Of a DNA stretch of 64,000 bases, positions 1 through 11,219 are shown one piece after another (position 1 is the stretch's first letter; every line of letters starts with the position of its first letter). The notes beneath the pieces were generated by a model that had not been told where the DNA came from, searched no databases, and was given only the letters and a program-made list of their open reading frames with translations. The DNA comes from Xestospongia bergquistia (Eukaryota > Porifera > Demospongiae > Haplosclerida > Petrosiidae): the NCBI GenBank assembly GCA_963965975.1, contig OZ014411.1, positions 1,783,001 to 1,847,000 of the forward strand, read 5' to 3'. The position numbers and the translations under genes are program-made.

Positions 1-245
1 TTCTGTTGTGGGGTGGAGTCTCTGTTTGTAAATGATGTGACTATTATTCTTCAAGCTAGGTTTTAGACCTTTTCAAACATAAGCCTGCAGCCAAAAGCTT
101 GCTTAAAAAACGTTAAGATTTTGCAAATGGTATGCTTTGTTAACTAAAATATCATCCTGGTATAGTGAGATTCTTTGAAAACTTAGGAATATGCTTTCTG
201 TGCACATTTGAATAGTGGTAGGATGCAGCAAATACAGCAAATGGT
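1..245 (-). mobile_element. Old Gypsy-type pol fossil (reverse transcriptase part), cut by window edge
   Basis: The minus strand carries a recognisable reverse-transcriptase signature (YQDDILV-like) near 150-175. The stretch is nearly the same as 37827-38075, where more of the fossil is kept. It is broken, with many breaks, and no terminal repeats are visible, so I regard it as old. It lies at the left end of a large segmental duplication and probably continues left of the window. Confidence 0.6.
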
Positions 246-1843
246 AATCAATTATATCGAAATAAGCCCTTGTGGGTGTTTATAATTACAGGTTATAGTG
301 ATGTTTTATTAACTTGGACATGGAGATATACTTGTGAGAGGTCTAACTTTAAGAAATACTTTCAATATACCCTTTTGTGACACAGTAATGAATCACAAAG
401 ACTGTTATAACTGTAAAGATTGGATTGTATGAACATAACTATATAGTTCATTTTTATATCTGAATTTGGAATTTATACATTATTTGTGAGAAATTGATTA
501 TATTTATTGTTTCTAGTTTCTTAACTTATGACACGTAGTAATGTTATCACTAAGTATATGTTTTGATAATCCTTAGTTAGTGAGTAATATCTTGTCAAAC
601 AATCAACCACTATAGTGGTAAATTTACGTTTCATTTTCAATGTTTAATGTATTATACACTAATGTATACTACATATACATACTATATAAGAGCAATGAGG
701 TATCATGTTACCAGTATTCTAATTATACAACACAATGTTCCTTTTAAAGAATTTTGAAAAGTCATTGTAGTCAATGATATATTATTGTATTAATATTATT
801 TACTATTAATATAATTAACATATAATAAGAGTCATAATAAGTATCTTGTATAAATTATGTAATATTAAATAATAAAAAAGTTAATAGCATTATGTACAAT
901 TTTTTTATGTCCTACTTGATCATATGTAATAATATTAGAACTTAATTATATTCACATTACATTAATAGAATGCATTTATCACTTTTTTAAAATCTATTTT
1001 ATATTTTATAATAAAGAATGGGACTAAAATAAGATTGATAAGAATGAAATAAAATATTTAAACCTCTTAATTCCAGTAAATTATATTTCTTTTATACAAA
1101 TCTTGATTAAGTATATTGGTGACATATATAAAGGAGAGGTGTATTTTGTAACTCCTAAAAGACAATATGTATCATTATAAAAACTGAGTTATTGATAATA
1201 ACCAATATATTGAACATGATATTTGAAAATGACCACTGTTAAAACACTTCAAATAACAGTTTTGTATACATACAGTTATCATAAATAGTTGGACATATAT
1301 ATAGAAACTATATGTATACATAACTGTTTTTTGAGAAGTTTTAATTAGTGGTCTCAATTTTGCAAATCAGGTCACTAATGTTTGCAAGAAGTGGTCTCTT
1401 ACTGCAAATTCAATTACATATGATAATACAGGTTGCATTTAAAGTATATATCACAATATTGTTTTCATTTATAATGTATTATCAGATTAACTTTATGAAC
1501 AATAGTTTAGTCATATCTTATATCTTATAGTATATTAGAAATAAAAAACAATATGAGATTTACTAGAAATGTACTTCTGTATAGAACAAGTATGCATTAG
1601 AAAATAAATAATGAAATCTAGAAAGTAAAAACTGCTAATACAGATATTGTATTAATAACTTCAAAGACTGTCAACCCTGTATATAGATAGTCATAATGTT
1701 TACTAGGGGTACATTTATGATTGAACAGATGCCTGATTGACATGTTGAGTAAAAGGAAGAATTTCTTTGTGAATATATATAATCACACAATGGCAATTTT
1801 CGTGTAATTAGATTATATACGATACCATATTCCCTTTGGAAAT
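245..1843. other. AT-rich upstream region of dispanin gene A
   Basis: There is no supported coding sequence. Short ORFs here are chance or antisense. The stretch is shared with 38080-42340 (apart from the Gypsy insert there), and its right half also with 9260-11120 and 33380-34530. It contains a hairpin repeat at 1231-1353. The bases just before gene A hold the promoter-like block. Confidence 0.6.
1231..1353. repeat. Hairpin MITE-like repeat (first of about nine)
   Basis: Left and right halves are inverted copies: the left arm begins GACCACTGTTAAAACACTTC and the right arm ends in the complementary AGTGGTC. Both arms contain the ACAGTTxTGTATACAT core. A fold-back of roughly 40-bp arms is possible. 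Related copies are at about 9480-9595, 10132-10225, 33577-33690, 41742-41869, 48823-48949, 48985-49097, 49132-49243 and 60995-61095. The last one, in an intron of the sushi gene, suggests a mobile element rather than only cluster duplication. Confidence 0.55.
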
Positions 1844-1850
1844 ATCCCTA

Positions 1851-1861
1851 TGCGCATGCGC
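1851..1861. promoter_or_regulatory. NRF1-like palindrome upstream of gene A
   Basis: TGCGCATGCGC matches the NRF1 consensus (YGCGCAYGCGCR) and lies 83 bp before the ATG of gene A. A TATA-like TATAAAAT follows at 1913-1920. The element stands out because the surroundings are strongly AT-rich and nearly free of CpG. It is kept in genes B and D and decayed in E and F. Confidence 0.55.
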
Positions 1862-1943
1862 GATTTTGCAAGTGTCTTCACAGAACTGATTGTTTCTCTC
1901 TCGAGACAAGTCTATAAAATTTGGATCACCTCTGTACTATATA

Positions 1944-3490
1944 ATGGAAGGTACTTATTTTTTTTATGTCGATTTCTTTAATATTGTGATAGTTGTGCAA
2001 ATGATTAATCTGTTTAATTGTGATACTTCATGCGCTCTGTACTGATAAACGACAAATCGCAACATAATTGATCTATATTCCTTGACTGCAAAAGTGTTCT
2101 AAAGTCTCAATGACTAAAGTTTATACTTTACGAGACATGCACGCATACATAATATAATAATGTAGAACAATGTACTAATATAACTCACCACAATAGGTCA
2201 CTAAATATTTGTTTATGATGGTATTGTGTCATTATTAGTGAGCTTAATTATATCAGCACACACTATAAGGTCGGGACAAAGCTGAGGGCTAGATATCTTA
2301 TTGTTCATGACAAATTAGTTGCCTAATAAAATAGGCAACAGGACTTGTCTAGGTAGGGCCTATAACAATATATACAGATATGGCACTAGATAGAGAGTAT
2401 TTGTACCAAGCACATGTCCACTGACTGTAATGAGTTAATATCCAGATGTAAAAAAAACATTGACACAACTGTTAGAAAACTAGACTATCGCATGAGTAAA
2501 AATACTACATTAACAAAATATTACAAATTTTAAGTAACATCTCTTTTCTTTCTTAATTTGTGTAGCCCCAAAAAATCCTAAACAGGTAAAGCTAGTTTAC
2601 ATAACTTGTCACCAACATATAAAATTTTTATGTATGGTTCATTACACTATATGATTATATAGCAAGGTTATTACCCTCTACAAAAACAAATCACATATTC
2701 TCCAGAACAGCAATACCCACCACAGGAAGAACACACTCATAAGGAGAGATATGAAAGTATGCACATAATAACATTTGTAAGTACCAAGGCCACTCATTAC
2801 TGATCAACAGATGTTACTTCTTATCCACTCGATCAACAGCAACTTTACATTCCTTCCATCCAGGCTGTTCCTGTCACACAGCAGCAAACTGTAATTAAAT
2901 TTTTATTTAAAGAAAACAATTTTGTTCTTAGTCAAATATAGTTGCTGTACAGTCACAACCAACTTCAATGAGTGCAAATATTGTGATTCATCCTACAAAA
3001 GATCACTATTTGACATTGTCCATTGTGCTAACATTCATATGCTTGTTTGTTGGATTGCCCACCCTTCTGTGTACCATAACAGCCATTATATTGGCCATAA
3101 GTGTGAGTATAGTTTTGTAAATAAGATGTATTGTTATTATAAAGAGAAATATTTGTATGTTTGTGTGTGTAAATATTATCTATATAGGCTCGTAATGCTG
3201 AGACACACGGTCATCTACAACGAGCTCAATTAACTGCTCGGCTTGCCTTGATACTTAATATTGTTGCGTTTGTGCTTGCTATGATAGGTGTCAACTATTA
3301 TATTATGTATATAGTTGCAACAATTGGAGATGACATTAAACGAGCTAGCTACTACAGGTACTATTATGATTATTATTGTTACAATTCCGCTTGTTATTGT
3401 TTTGCTTTTTATACTTACTATTCTTATTTTTACTACAATATCAGCTACATTTGTTATACAAACACTTATTCAAATTATACATGCTACTAA
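1944..3490 (+). CDS. Dispanin/CD225 (IFITM-like) gene A
   Basis: A predicted two-pass dispanin-family membrane protein. Exons by frame and GT-AG sites: 1944-1950 (ATGGAAG), 2566-2585, 2663-2756, 2811-2890, 2932-3102 and 3188-3490, giving about 224 aa. The N-terminus is Gln/Pro/Tyr-rich. The first hydrophobic segment follows HPTKDHYLTLS. The loop reads HGHLQRAQ, then a second hydrophobic segment (LALILNIVAFVLAMIGV) and a Tyr/Cys-rich tail of about 46 residues. The CD225 hallmark GDxxGAQ of the sister genes is altered here to GHLQRAQ, so this copy may be diverging. A donor at 3358 (CTACAG|GTAC) and an acceptor at 3639 could replace the Tyr-rich tail with a short end, CNDNI. The IFITM branch of this family restricts virus entry in vertebrates; other dispanins have other roles, so function here is unproven. 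Confidence 0.75.
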
Positions 3491-3960
3491 TAAATTTAGA
3501 GCTACCTTTGTGGGAAACACTGTAATTTTATCAATGCTTTTGTTCATTATCATTTTTAGTATATTATGTAGCATGCAGGATGTTAAATCATTACAAAATA
3601 AGAATGTTAGGTTTTCATCATTATCATTCTCTTTACAGATGCAACGATAACATCTAAAACTAAACACACTGGCTATTACAGATACTATTATGATTATTAT
3701 TGTTACTACACTACTTGTGCCCGTTCTGCTTTTTATGCTTTTTATTTTCATTTTTACTACAATATCAACTATATTTATTATACCAGGAGCTCTCCTGATT
3801 ATACAAACCACTTATTCAAATTATACATGCTACAACAAACTTAGAGCTACCTTTGTGGCTTTCACTATAATTTTATGAATACTTTTGTTTTTAACTTCAT
3901 CGATTTTATTTATAGTGTACAGGATATTAATTCATTACAAAAAAAGTATGGTATTCAAAT
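3310..3960 (+). repeat. Tandemly duplicated tail module of gene A
   Basis: The segment coding the Tyr-rich tail plus its 3' flank (about 3310-3610) is repeated at about 3640-3960. Both copies have TATTATGATTATTATTG-like cores and end in a phrase related to ACAGGATATTAAATCATTAC. A strong acceptor (TCTCTTTACAG, ending at 3639) opens the second copy. B, D and E share this layout; C and F have a single module. Confidence 0.7.
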
Positions 3961-4190
3961 ATATTAATATTTTTTGTATGTGTTAAGATAAAACTTGAGT
4001 TACTATCGCATGTGATAATCTGTTTATAATTTTTGTTCTAAACACAACAACAACTAGATTTACATAAATAGATCAAAACACATTACATTACTAAACAATT
4101 CATACATATATAGTTACTATAATCTTTCACCTTAAGTTTTTTCAGTATATTATAGTGTGATTAATATAGTCAGTTGACTATACTTTATCC

Positions 4191-4720
4191 ATGTGGATGA
4201 ACAGATTAATTAAGGAACGTCCTTGCATTCAAGATGTTGTCACAATATTTGCCAACAATTCATACAACATCAAGAGCATAAGAATTGCTAATGATCATCA
4301 AAGTTTCTCTTTATGGGTTGAAATTATAAAGACTAAACCTGATGATAATAATGATTGTTGTATTCAAGCAGCAAGAATAGAAAGACGATATAGATGAGTT
4401 ATTTAATGATAATTGAAATCTAAGCTACTTTTCAGAGAGATAACTTTAAACAAATTGGCAGCACAGCAGTGTACATGGACATTCACCATGACATTTATAT
4501 GTATTACATTTTTCTTATAACAATTCTTGCTTTTGATGAATAAGTAGAAGTACTACCAGTGGAATCGATCTTATCCAATTGTGAAGATGCTGCTGTAATT
4601 TTATGAGACTCTAAGAAGCTGAAATGAATATTTTTACTAACGTTCTTACGCGAGGTGATGCTAAGAATTTCTAGAATGCTTTGAGAGGAGTCTTTATTGA
4701 ATGTACCTTTACTCACTCAG
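4191..4720 (+). pseudogene. Unidentified decaying gene fragment (family member 1)
   Basis: An open stretch of 68 codons (4191-4397) encodes a hydrophilic protein including KERPCIQDVVTIFANN and EIIKTKPDDNND. I do not recognise the domain. Related sequence is at 44670-45210, 56634-57190 and 19550-20705. A second conserved patch follows, clearest elsewhere as DDxENFYNxxxGVF; in this copy it is interrupted by stops. I read this as remnants of a once-spliced host gene copied with the cluster. The antisense ORFs over 4504-4716 are shadows. Confidence 0.4.
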
Positions 4721-5340
4721 AGAAAATAATGAAATGAATATCAATGGAAAACAATGTTGTCAGTGATATACTGTTAAAAAATTTGTACCAATAATAAATG
4801 ACATAATTTAGTATGAATGACAGTAGAAATGTATAGTACAAACTTCAATACTGTACAACACATACAAAATTATTATGAGATTATAATATTTATGTTAAGA
4901 CCAGTAAAGACATGTGCTATATATAATTGCATGCATTCTAACACCTAAGTATGCTCTACAACAAAGTAAGTTGTTCATAATAAAGTTGATTAACAAGCTA
5001 CATAACTGTTATAATGCACATGTAAATTCAGTATACATACAAATGACATGATTACACAGATAACACTGTTTTGAATTAATTAGTCTAGGCTTGATACATG
5101 TGTAAAGGTTACAAATATGACAGCATATGATATATTCCTGTTATATATACTTTGACATAATAATGATATTATGTTATTTTTTGAGTATATTAAGAAAGCA
5201 CAAATATAAGTACAGGTTAAAAGTAATAATGTATACATTGTTGTTACAACGTTGTTCACATATTTACTGTGAACATTGGAAGAAATTTAACAATTACTCC
5301 ACCCTAGTAATTTATGGCAAGATGAGTGACATATTTATAT
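4720..5340. other. AT-rich gap, no gene seen
   Basis: Duplicated at 45210-45830 and related to 20710-21250 and 57190-58250. The short ORFs have no recognisable content. Confidence 0.5.
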
Positions 5341-5343
5341 TGA

Positions 5344-5927
5344 TTATATTAGATTGATATAATGAATTGAATATTGGTAGTTAACAATTAGTAGAAAAAC
5401 ATGTATAAAAATGATTGTAGAATTGGTGAATGGGCAAGCATTGATTAAAAGATCGATGAAATTACAATTGTTCGCATAGGGACGTGAATAAAGAACTTCA
5501 CAAAAGTCATTATTATGTTTTCCACATACACCATTTTCTAAAAAATTAATTAAATAAGTCAAAAAGTCTCCTGTATAATTGCAGCAATAATAACTTATTA
5601 AAGGGTCAATGATTTATGAACACAGAACTGGCTATATGCATTGTTGAGAGCAGCAAGATCATTCACAGATGGAACACTGGATATATTACCAGCTAGTAGA
5701 GTAATATTGCATTCTGTTGGGTAGTTGTCTAAAATAGAAGAACAAGATTGACGAAGTGTTACTGATAAACTTCTTTTATTGTTAATATTTTGGCAAATGC
5801 TTTTGTGAATGAATTCAATTGGATCTTTTGATTGCGTTATCTTAAGCTTTGGATTGTTACCTCCATTTGAGATAATAATCAGGAAACTAACAAGTAACAA
5901 ACAACAATTGCAAAATATAGTTGCCAT
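5344..5927 (-). pseudogene. Small secreted Cys-containing protein, frame broken (copy 1)
   Basis: The first ORF (5598-5927, 109 aa) starts MATIFCNCCLLLVSFLIII, a convincing signal peptide, followed by a mature part with several cysteines and the phrase SVNDLAALNNAYSQFCVHK. Directly downstream, in another frame, comes a Cys-rich stretch (about 5400-5590: NGVCGKHNNDFCEVLY, then NNCNFIDLLINACPF). In the paralogue at 45900-46409 both parts and the same frame break are present, so the break predates the duplication. Either an intron with weak sites joins the two parts, or the ancestor was already a pseudogene. I do not recognise the family; a secreted or extracellular role is inferred from the signal peptide. 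Confidence 0.5.
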
Positions 5928-6139
5928 TTTTGATTTCTATAAACAAAATATGAAATTTAATAAGTCTAGCTTACAGGAAACCAGTTTGCAGAGTGATTTT
6001 TTGGAAAAACAGATTATTATGTTAATTGATATATTCATTGGAGATCTTTCATATAAAGTAGTAATAACATTTTTCCTAAATTGCTAACTATACTCTAGTT
6101 AATTTTGTTGGCGCTTTAGTATAATATGTATGTCATTCT

Positions 6140-6831
6140 GTTAAAGGATAATAGACTTTGACCTTGGTAGTGTTGAATATGTACAGCGTATATACAGCTG
6201 CTACCAAAGCATAATGAAACATAAAGTTAAAAACAATGAAGTCTAAAATGCTATCACAAATTAATTCATTGAACATTTCTGAGCACAGCAATTATAAGTT
6301 TCCTAATGGATAACTAGGTCCTGGAGACTATCATCATGTGAATCATAATCTTTTAGGAAAAGTAACTGGTTACACTCAATTTAGTTTGCATCTGCCTCTT
6401 TTAGGGTAATAGACTTTGATCTTTGTTTTCAACTTTGTACATGTACTTTCTGTACTACAAAACTAGTTCAAAGTGCATACAGAATGCATACCATATAATC
6501 TTTGTTCATGCAGAAGTGGCTAAGGCTAATAATAACAGCAAATAGTTTGTTATATGTCTGTCTGTTACAGGGTAGTGCACTTTGATCTGCAAAGAGTGGA
6601 AATATTAGCAGAGAAGCAATCTCAAGAAGATACTCGTAGATTAGAAGAAAAAGTGCAGCAACTTGAATATGCTAATTTAGTTTTGTCACATAAACTGTTT
6701 GGATTATAAAACATTATTGTGGCCACTTTTAAGTAACAATGCCATATATGGTATGACTGTCTTTATTTTCAATATAGGCTGATGTTCGTAATTTAAAACA
6801 ACAAATAACTACTGGGAAGGATTGTCTGTAA
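6140..6831 (+). pseudogene. Coiled-coil gene remnant
   Basis: After TCTGTTACAG an open exon (6571-6709) encodes a heptad-like helix, DLQRVEILAEKQSQEDTRRL then EEKVQQLEYANLVLSHKL, ending in a stop. A following piece (6778-6831, after AATATAG) encodes ADVRNLKQQITTGK. Two earlier phrases resembling the exon start (near 6146 and 6405, TAATAGACTTTGAxCTT) suggest decayed duplicate exons. The partner block at 46440 keeps only the second piece. No start or other domain is visible, so this is probably a fragment of a larger coiled-coil protein. Confidence 0.4.
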
Positions 6832-6839
6832 AACTGGCC

Positions 6840-7890
6840 AGTCTGATATTGAGAATCAATCTTTATCATTGATGAAAATTTTTGACATCAAATTGCTTTA
6901 TTTTAATCATTTATGCATGTCAGATAATATGCATTATGCATATTCATATTGTAAAAATGATTGTTTTTCATCATTATAGGATTATACAAATTGTTAGTAA
7001 CAAAATTAGTTAAAGCAATTTGAAGTAAATGTTTTAGTTACTAATTTACTATGAAAATTGACTGTTTATAGGATCTTCTTTTGTCTAAGATTACAATTAA
7101 ATTTTAATATTTGTTAAACATTCCATTCCATAAGACAATAGTTTGTACGTTTACTTTTAGTCTTCACTAAATAATTTTGTTACATGAAAAAAGTATAAGT
7201 GATTAAATCAGCCAAATAGTTTTGATGGTGACATGTCAAATAAGAAATATTAGAATCAATACAGAAGGCCCATCACCTGATTTGTTTGTTACCCTTCACC
7301 ATGCATCTTTGTATTGTAAAAGATCATAGTACTTGATCTGCATGCAAATTTAGAATAGCCAAGATAGAAAAGTTGATCACTTTAAAAACCTATTTTTTGC
7401 CCAATCATAAATTTTCTTTTAGGCAATATTATTTTTAAACAATCTTCTACATTTCTACTATTTTCTTTGCCACCAGTTGTAGCATTAAGTTGATATATCT
7501 GGAAATACTGTTCATGTCATGATAAAAAACTACTATATAGTATATAGTAGTACTATGATTGCATATCTAAGTATGCAAACTTATAGCTTAGCTAAAGAAT
7601 ATAGTTTTAAAACCAGTATTGGCGATATACTAGTTTAGCAAGCTAGCTCCTCCTACTTTTATATAAGCTGATAGACAGAGGATGATCTAGAAATGAACTA
7701 GGCTTGACGTCTCATTAAAATGTATTGAATGTGGGGCACTACTGCAGTGTCTACACAGAGGATTTAAACTGTATGGACCCATACATGAGTTCTTTTGTGT
7801 ATGTTTGTTGTCCTTCAGAATTGGGATCCTAACATAAAATAATTAATTATTTAATTAATAACTTGCTTAAATAATTAATTAGAAATTTGA
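6840..7890. other. AT-rich gap, no gene seen
   Basis: Up to about 7840 this is shared with 46570-47730. I see no ORF or RNA gene that I can support. Confidence 0.5.
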
Positions 7891-7899
7891 GCCCTTGTT

Positions 7900-8205
7900 G
7901 ACTGTTATGTCAGTATGATTGTATTGAGGTGAACAGTGATCAATTTACAAGGCCTAGGGGAGTTACATCTATTATCATTCTAGGAAAAGAAAAACTTTGT
8001 CTTTAAAAGAGAGGGTAGCTGTTTTGAAAAATATTGATCTTGCCATATCTTGTCATAGTGTTGCACAAGAGCTTGGTGTGGGTAAGACCCAAATCCAGAA
8101 TATTGTTAGTGGAACCTCTAGTGGAAGTCCACCACTTTTTGAGACCACTTTTTGTTGGATATTAGGGTGGTCTCTCAAAAGAGGGACTATACTGTATAGA
8201 CTTTA
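7900..8205 (+). mobile_element. Internally deleted pogo/Tigger-like DNA transposon fragment
   Basis: A 69-codon ORF (7997-8206) begins SLKERVAVLKNIDLAIS and continues with a helix-turn-helix, VAQELGVGKTQIQNIV, typical of the N-terminal DNA-binding part of pogo/Tigger (CENP-B-like) transposases. The coding similarity stops abruptly. The right edge reads GGTGGTCTCTCAAAAGAGGG and then ACTATACTGTATA, which looks like a terminal inverted repeat next to a TA target. The catalytic domain is absent, so it is non-autonomous. Confidence 0.5.
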
Positions 8206-8209
8206 AAGA

Positions 8210-9260
8210 TTAACTTAACTTGTCAAAAAAAGAAGTTGGTAATGTTTCCAATAATGAATGCCATACTCAATGTAAAATTGATATATATATATAGACAGAT
8301 ATATGTTCCTAGGTTTAAATACATGTGGTCTATTAAGCATTAGTAATATTAAATTTCCATTGCACTGTATATGGAAATAGTCTATCATTTGTTGGATAGT
8401 GTAGTATATCTGATATAAATTAGTTTGCAAAGTATTAGTATGATTTATAGGATGTAAGTATTAATTAATATGATAAATTGTCACTGTCCCTCTCTTTTTA
8501 TAATTACTTCTATACTTGTAATGTAGTGATATGTTTGTTTCACAATATCATGAGTCAATAATCACTTTATTTTTGGTTAAATAACAAAAAATTAAGCACA
8601 GAATATTCAACAATTACATTATTATGATTTCCCAGGCAGAAAAATTTAAGTTTGATTTGTTTATCACTAAGCAATCTATCATATACCTACATGATCAAAA
8701 AGGAATAAAATGAAAATTATAAAATCTAATAAATTTAAGTTTTTGTTTAATCAGTAGTATAATACATTATTTTGTAAGCATGACTGTATATATGTATAGT
8801 ACATATTTGTATAGCACTAAGCATACAAAATTTTTGCAAAAGAGAATTAAACTACAAGTTTGTAAATTAAAATGACTTTTTATTCATTTTGTTTCAAGGG
8901 TCAATCTATAATTATACTTAGTTGTATGTATAATATACCAGCAAATATTATCTACTCATGTACATAGTTCCTCTCTCTCACCTCCACCAAACTGAATAAT
9001 TAGAATTGTTACTTATATGATGTAAGTACAGTTCTCTATATTTGTGTGCATACTTACTGGATCATATAAACACAATTGTATAATCCCTACTTGTAGCTGA
9101 TTTAAATATTATACATTTTTAGTCAAAGCATAATTATTTTTATTGTTTCTTGTTTCTTTATTATCAAATTGTTTTCTTTTATTGGTCATATAGTAATACA
9201 GAATGACACAAAGAAATTCCCATAACAATAATTCACCCTACTAATACCCTTACAGTTTTA
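8210..9260. repeat. Duplicated non-coding block (partner 31215-33370)
   Basis: Starts with TTAACTTAACTTGTCAAAA and runs parallel to 31220 onward with many small differences. It contains only AT-rich sequence and no supported gene. The partner is longer because of unrelated inserts or expansions. Confidence 0.5.
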
Positions 9261-11120
9261 AAAACTATGTCATAATAGCAAGTATTAATAAGAATAAAAT
9301 AAAATATCAAAAAATCTTAATTCCTGTCAATTATTATTGTATTTATATAAATCTGGATTAAGTATATTGGTGACATATATAAGGGGAGAGGAGTATTTTG
9401 TAACTCCTAAAAGACAATATGTATCATTATAGAAACTGAGTTATTGATAATAATATATTTGACATGATATTTGAAAAGGAGCACTGTTAAAACACTTCAA
9501 ATAACAGTTTTGTATACATACAGTTATCATGAATAGTTGGACATCTATATAGTAACGATATGTATACATAACTGTTTTTGAGAAGTTTAAATAATGTCTC
9601 CTTTTTAACCTTTAATGCAAATCAGATCACATATTGTTATACAGGTTACATATTATACTGTTTTCATTCATAATGTATTGTCAGATTGACTAAACATTTC
9701 TTATGTACAATAGTTCATTCAATCTAATAGTATGTTAGAAATAGAAACAATAATATAAAAAAATATATGACATTTACTAGAAATGTAACCAAAATATTTA
9801 TGAAATCAACCATTCAGATTTACAATGGGATAGTATTGTCTAGAGGCAAATTGGACAATATTAAAATATTTAATCTTCAGTAAATAGAAAGTTACATTCA
9901 CTTCCTACAGGTGAACATTGCTATAGTAATTTCTACATAATTCACTATTAGGAAATAAAAATCACTGTTGATTTATTTTTATTCTTTAATAAATATAGTG
10001 GCTATTGGTACAGCTTTAAAAGTACACACTCCATATGCAAATTTAATAAAGTCAGGTTTTATTTAATGTTAGGGTTAGGGTCTACGTTATAGTATAAATT
10101 TCCCAGTAAAACTTCCTCTAATTTTCGAAAAGACCACTGTTATAACACTTCAAATAAGTTTTGTAAAGAAACAGTTACATATATATAGCAATTCTATGTA
10201 TACAAAACAGTTGTTTGTCAATAGTTTTATCTTTACAATTAGGTCGCTAATGTTTGGCAAGAAATTGTCCTTTAATGCAAATCAGATCACATATGGGTAA
10301 CATGTAAAGTATCTATCATAATGTTTTATTTATAATATATTATTGGATTAAGTTAACATTCCTACATTCCTTATGCACAATAATTTTAGTCAATTTAATA
10401 TTATGCTTGAAATGAAATAAATATGACATTTATTAGAAATGTGTAACCTAGATATTGATGAAATCACATTTACATTGGTGATATTGTCCAGAAGCAAATT
10501 GGACGATATTAAAATATTACCTTCTATAAATAGAAAGTGAGATTCACTTCCTACCAGTGAGCATTGGTATAATAATTTCTATATACATCATTCATTATTA
10601 GAAAATCAAAATTACTGTCCATTTTTGTTTTTATTTTTAAAAAATGTAGTGGCTATTTATACAGCTCTAAAAGTACATACTCCATATGCAAAATTAATAA
10701 AGTCAGGTTCTATTTAATGTTATAGTGTTAGAGTCTAAGGTATAGTATAAAAATCTCAATAAAGTATGACCATGGACACTACCAGTAAAACTTCCTCTAA
10801 AACTATAACTGTATTGTTAGAAGTTAGAACATTGGTCCTTGTTATTTATACTGTCATCATACTCTGTATTGAACAAACACGTATTAGAAAATAAATAATG
10901 AAAGTGAAAACAGTGAATTCAGATATTGTATTTGCAAATTTCGAATTTTGTTGACCCTATATATAGATAATCATAAGGGGTAAATTAAATTGCACAGATC
11001 ACTGATTGATCTTTGACGTGTTGAGCAAATGGAAGATTTTTTTTGAATATATTATATAATCACAATACCATTTTCGTGTAATTACATTATATACGTATCG
11101 TATTCCATCTATTGCAAGTA
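9260..11120. other. Upstream region of dispanin gene B with an internal tandem duplication
   Basis: The left part matches the upstream regions of A, D and E. Within it a block of about 640 bp is repeated in tandem (roughly 9590-10130 and 10230-10790). Both copies share GTGGCTATTxxTACAGCT and CTCCATATGCAAA phrases. Hairpin repeats lie at 9480-9595 and 10132-10225. No coding sequence is supported. Confidence 0.55.
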
Positions 11121-11126
11121 TCCCTA

Positions 11127-11137
11127 TGCGCATGCGC
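11127..11137. promoter_or_regulatory. NRF1-like palindrome upstream of gene B
   Basis: TGCGCATGCGC, identical to the copy before gene A and 83 bp upstream of the gene B ATG. It sits in a conserved block ending with CTCTATATAATTTGGGTCAC-like sequence. Confidence 0.55.
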
Positions 11138-11219
11138 GACTTTGCAAGTCTCTTCACTAAACTGATTTTCTCTCTCAATTCTATATAATTTGGGTCACTT
11201 CTGTACTTACGGATATATA

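Larger units (their letters stand above)
1..7840. repeat. Segmental duplication, block 1 (partner 37827-47730)
   Basis: From base 1 to about 7840 this block aligns, in the same order and orientation, with 37827-47730. It carries the Gypsy pol fossil, dispanin gene A, an unidentified gene fragment, a small secreted-protein ORF and coiled-coil remnants. The partner is longer because it holds a 2.7-kb Gypsy element (38354-41035). The partner has also lost about 0.5 kb that corresponds to the coiled-coil exon near 6571. The right breakpoint is near the shared phrase around 7820-7840 and 47710-47730. The left breakpoint is outside the window. Confidence 0.85.

Noticed and set aside
3315-3650. Hydrophobic ORF (MIIIVTIPLVIVLLFILTIL-like) overlapping the tails of A, D and E in another frame
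   Set aside because: It lies in the shifted frame over the Tyr-rich tail. The Tyr frame is continuous with the CD225 exon and is also kept in F, where the hydrophobic frame is not. Both look open because the DNA is TAT/ATT-rich.
4504-4716. Antisense ORF (MSKGTFNKDSSQSILEILSI)
   Set aside because: The plus-strand reading is the one conserved among the four family copies; this is its shadow.
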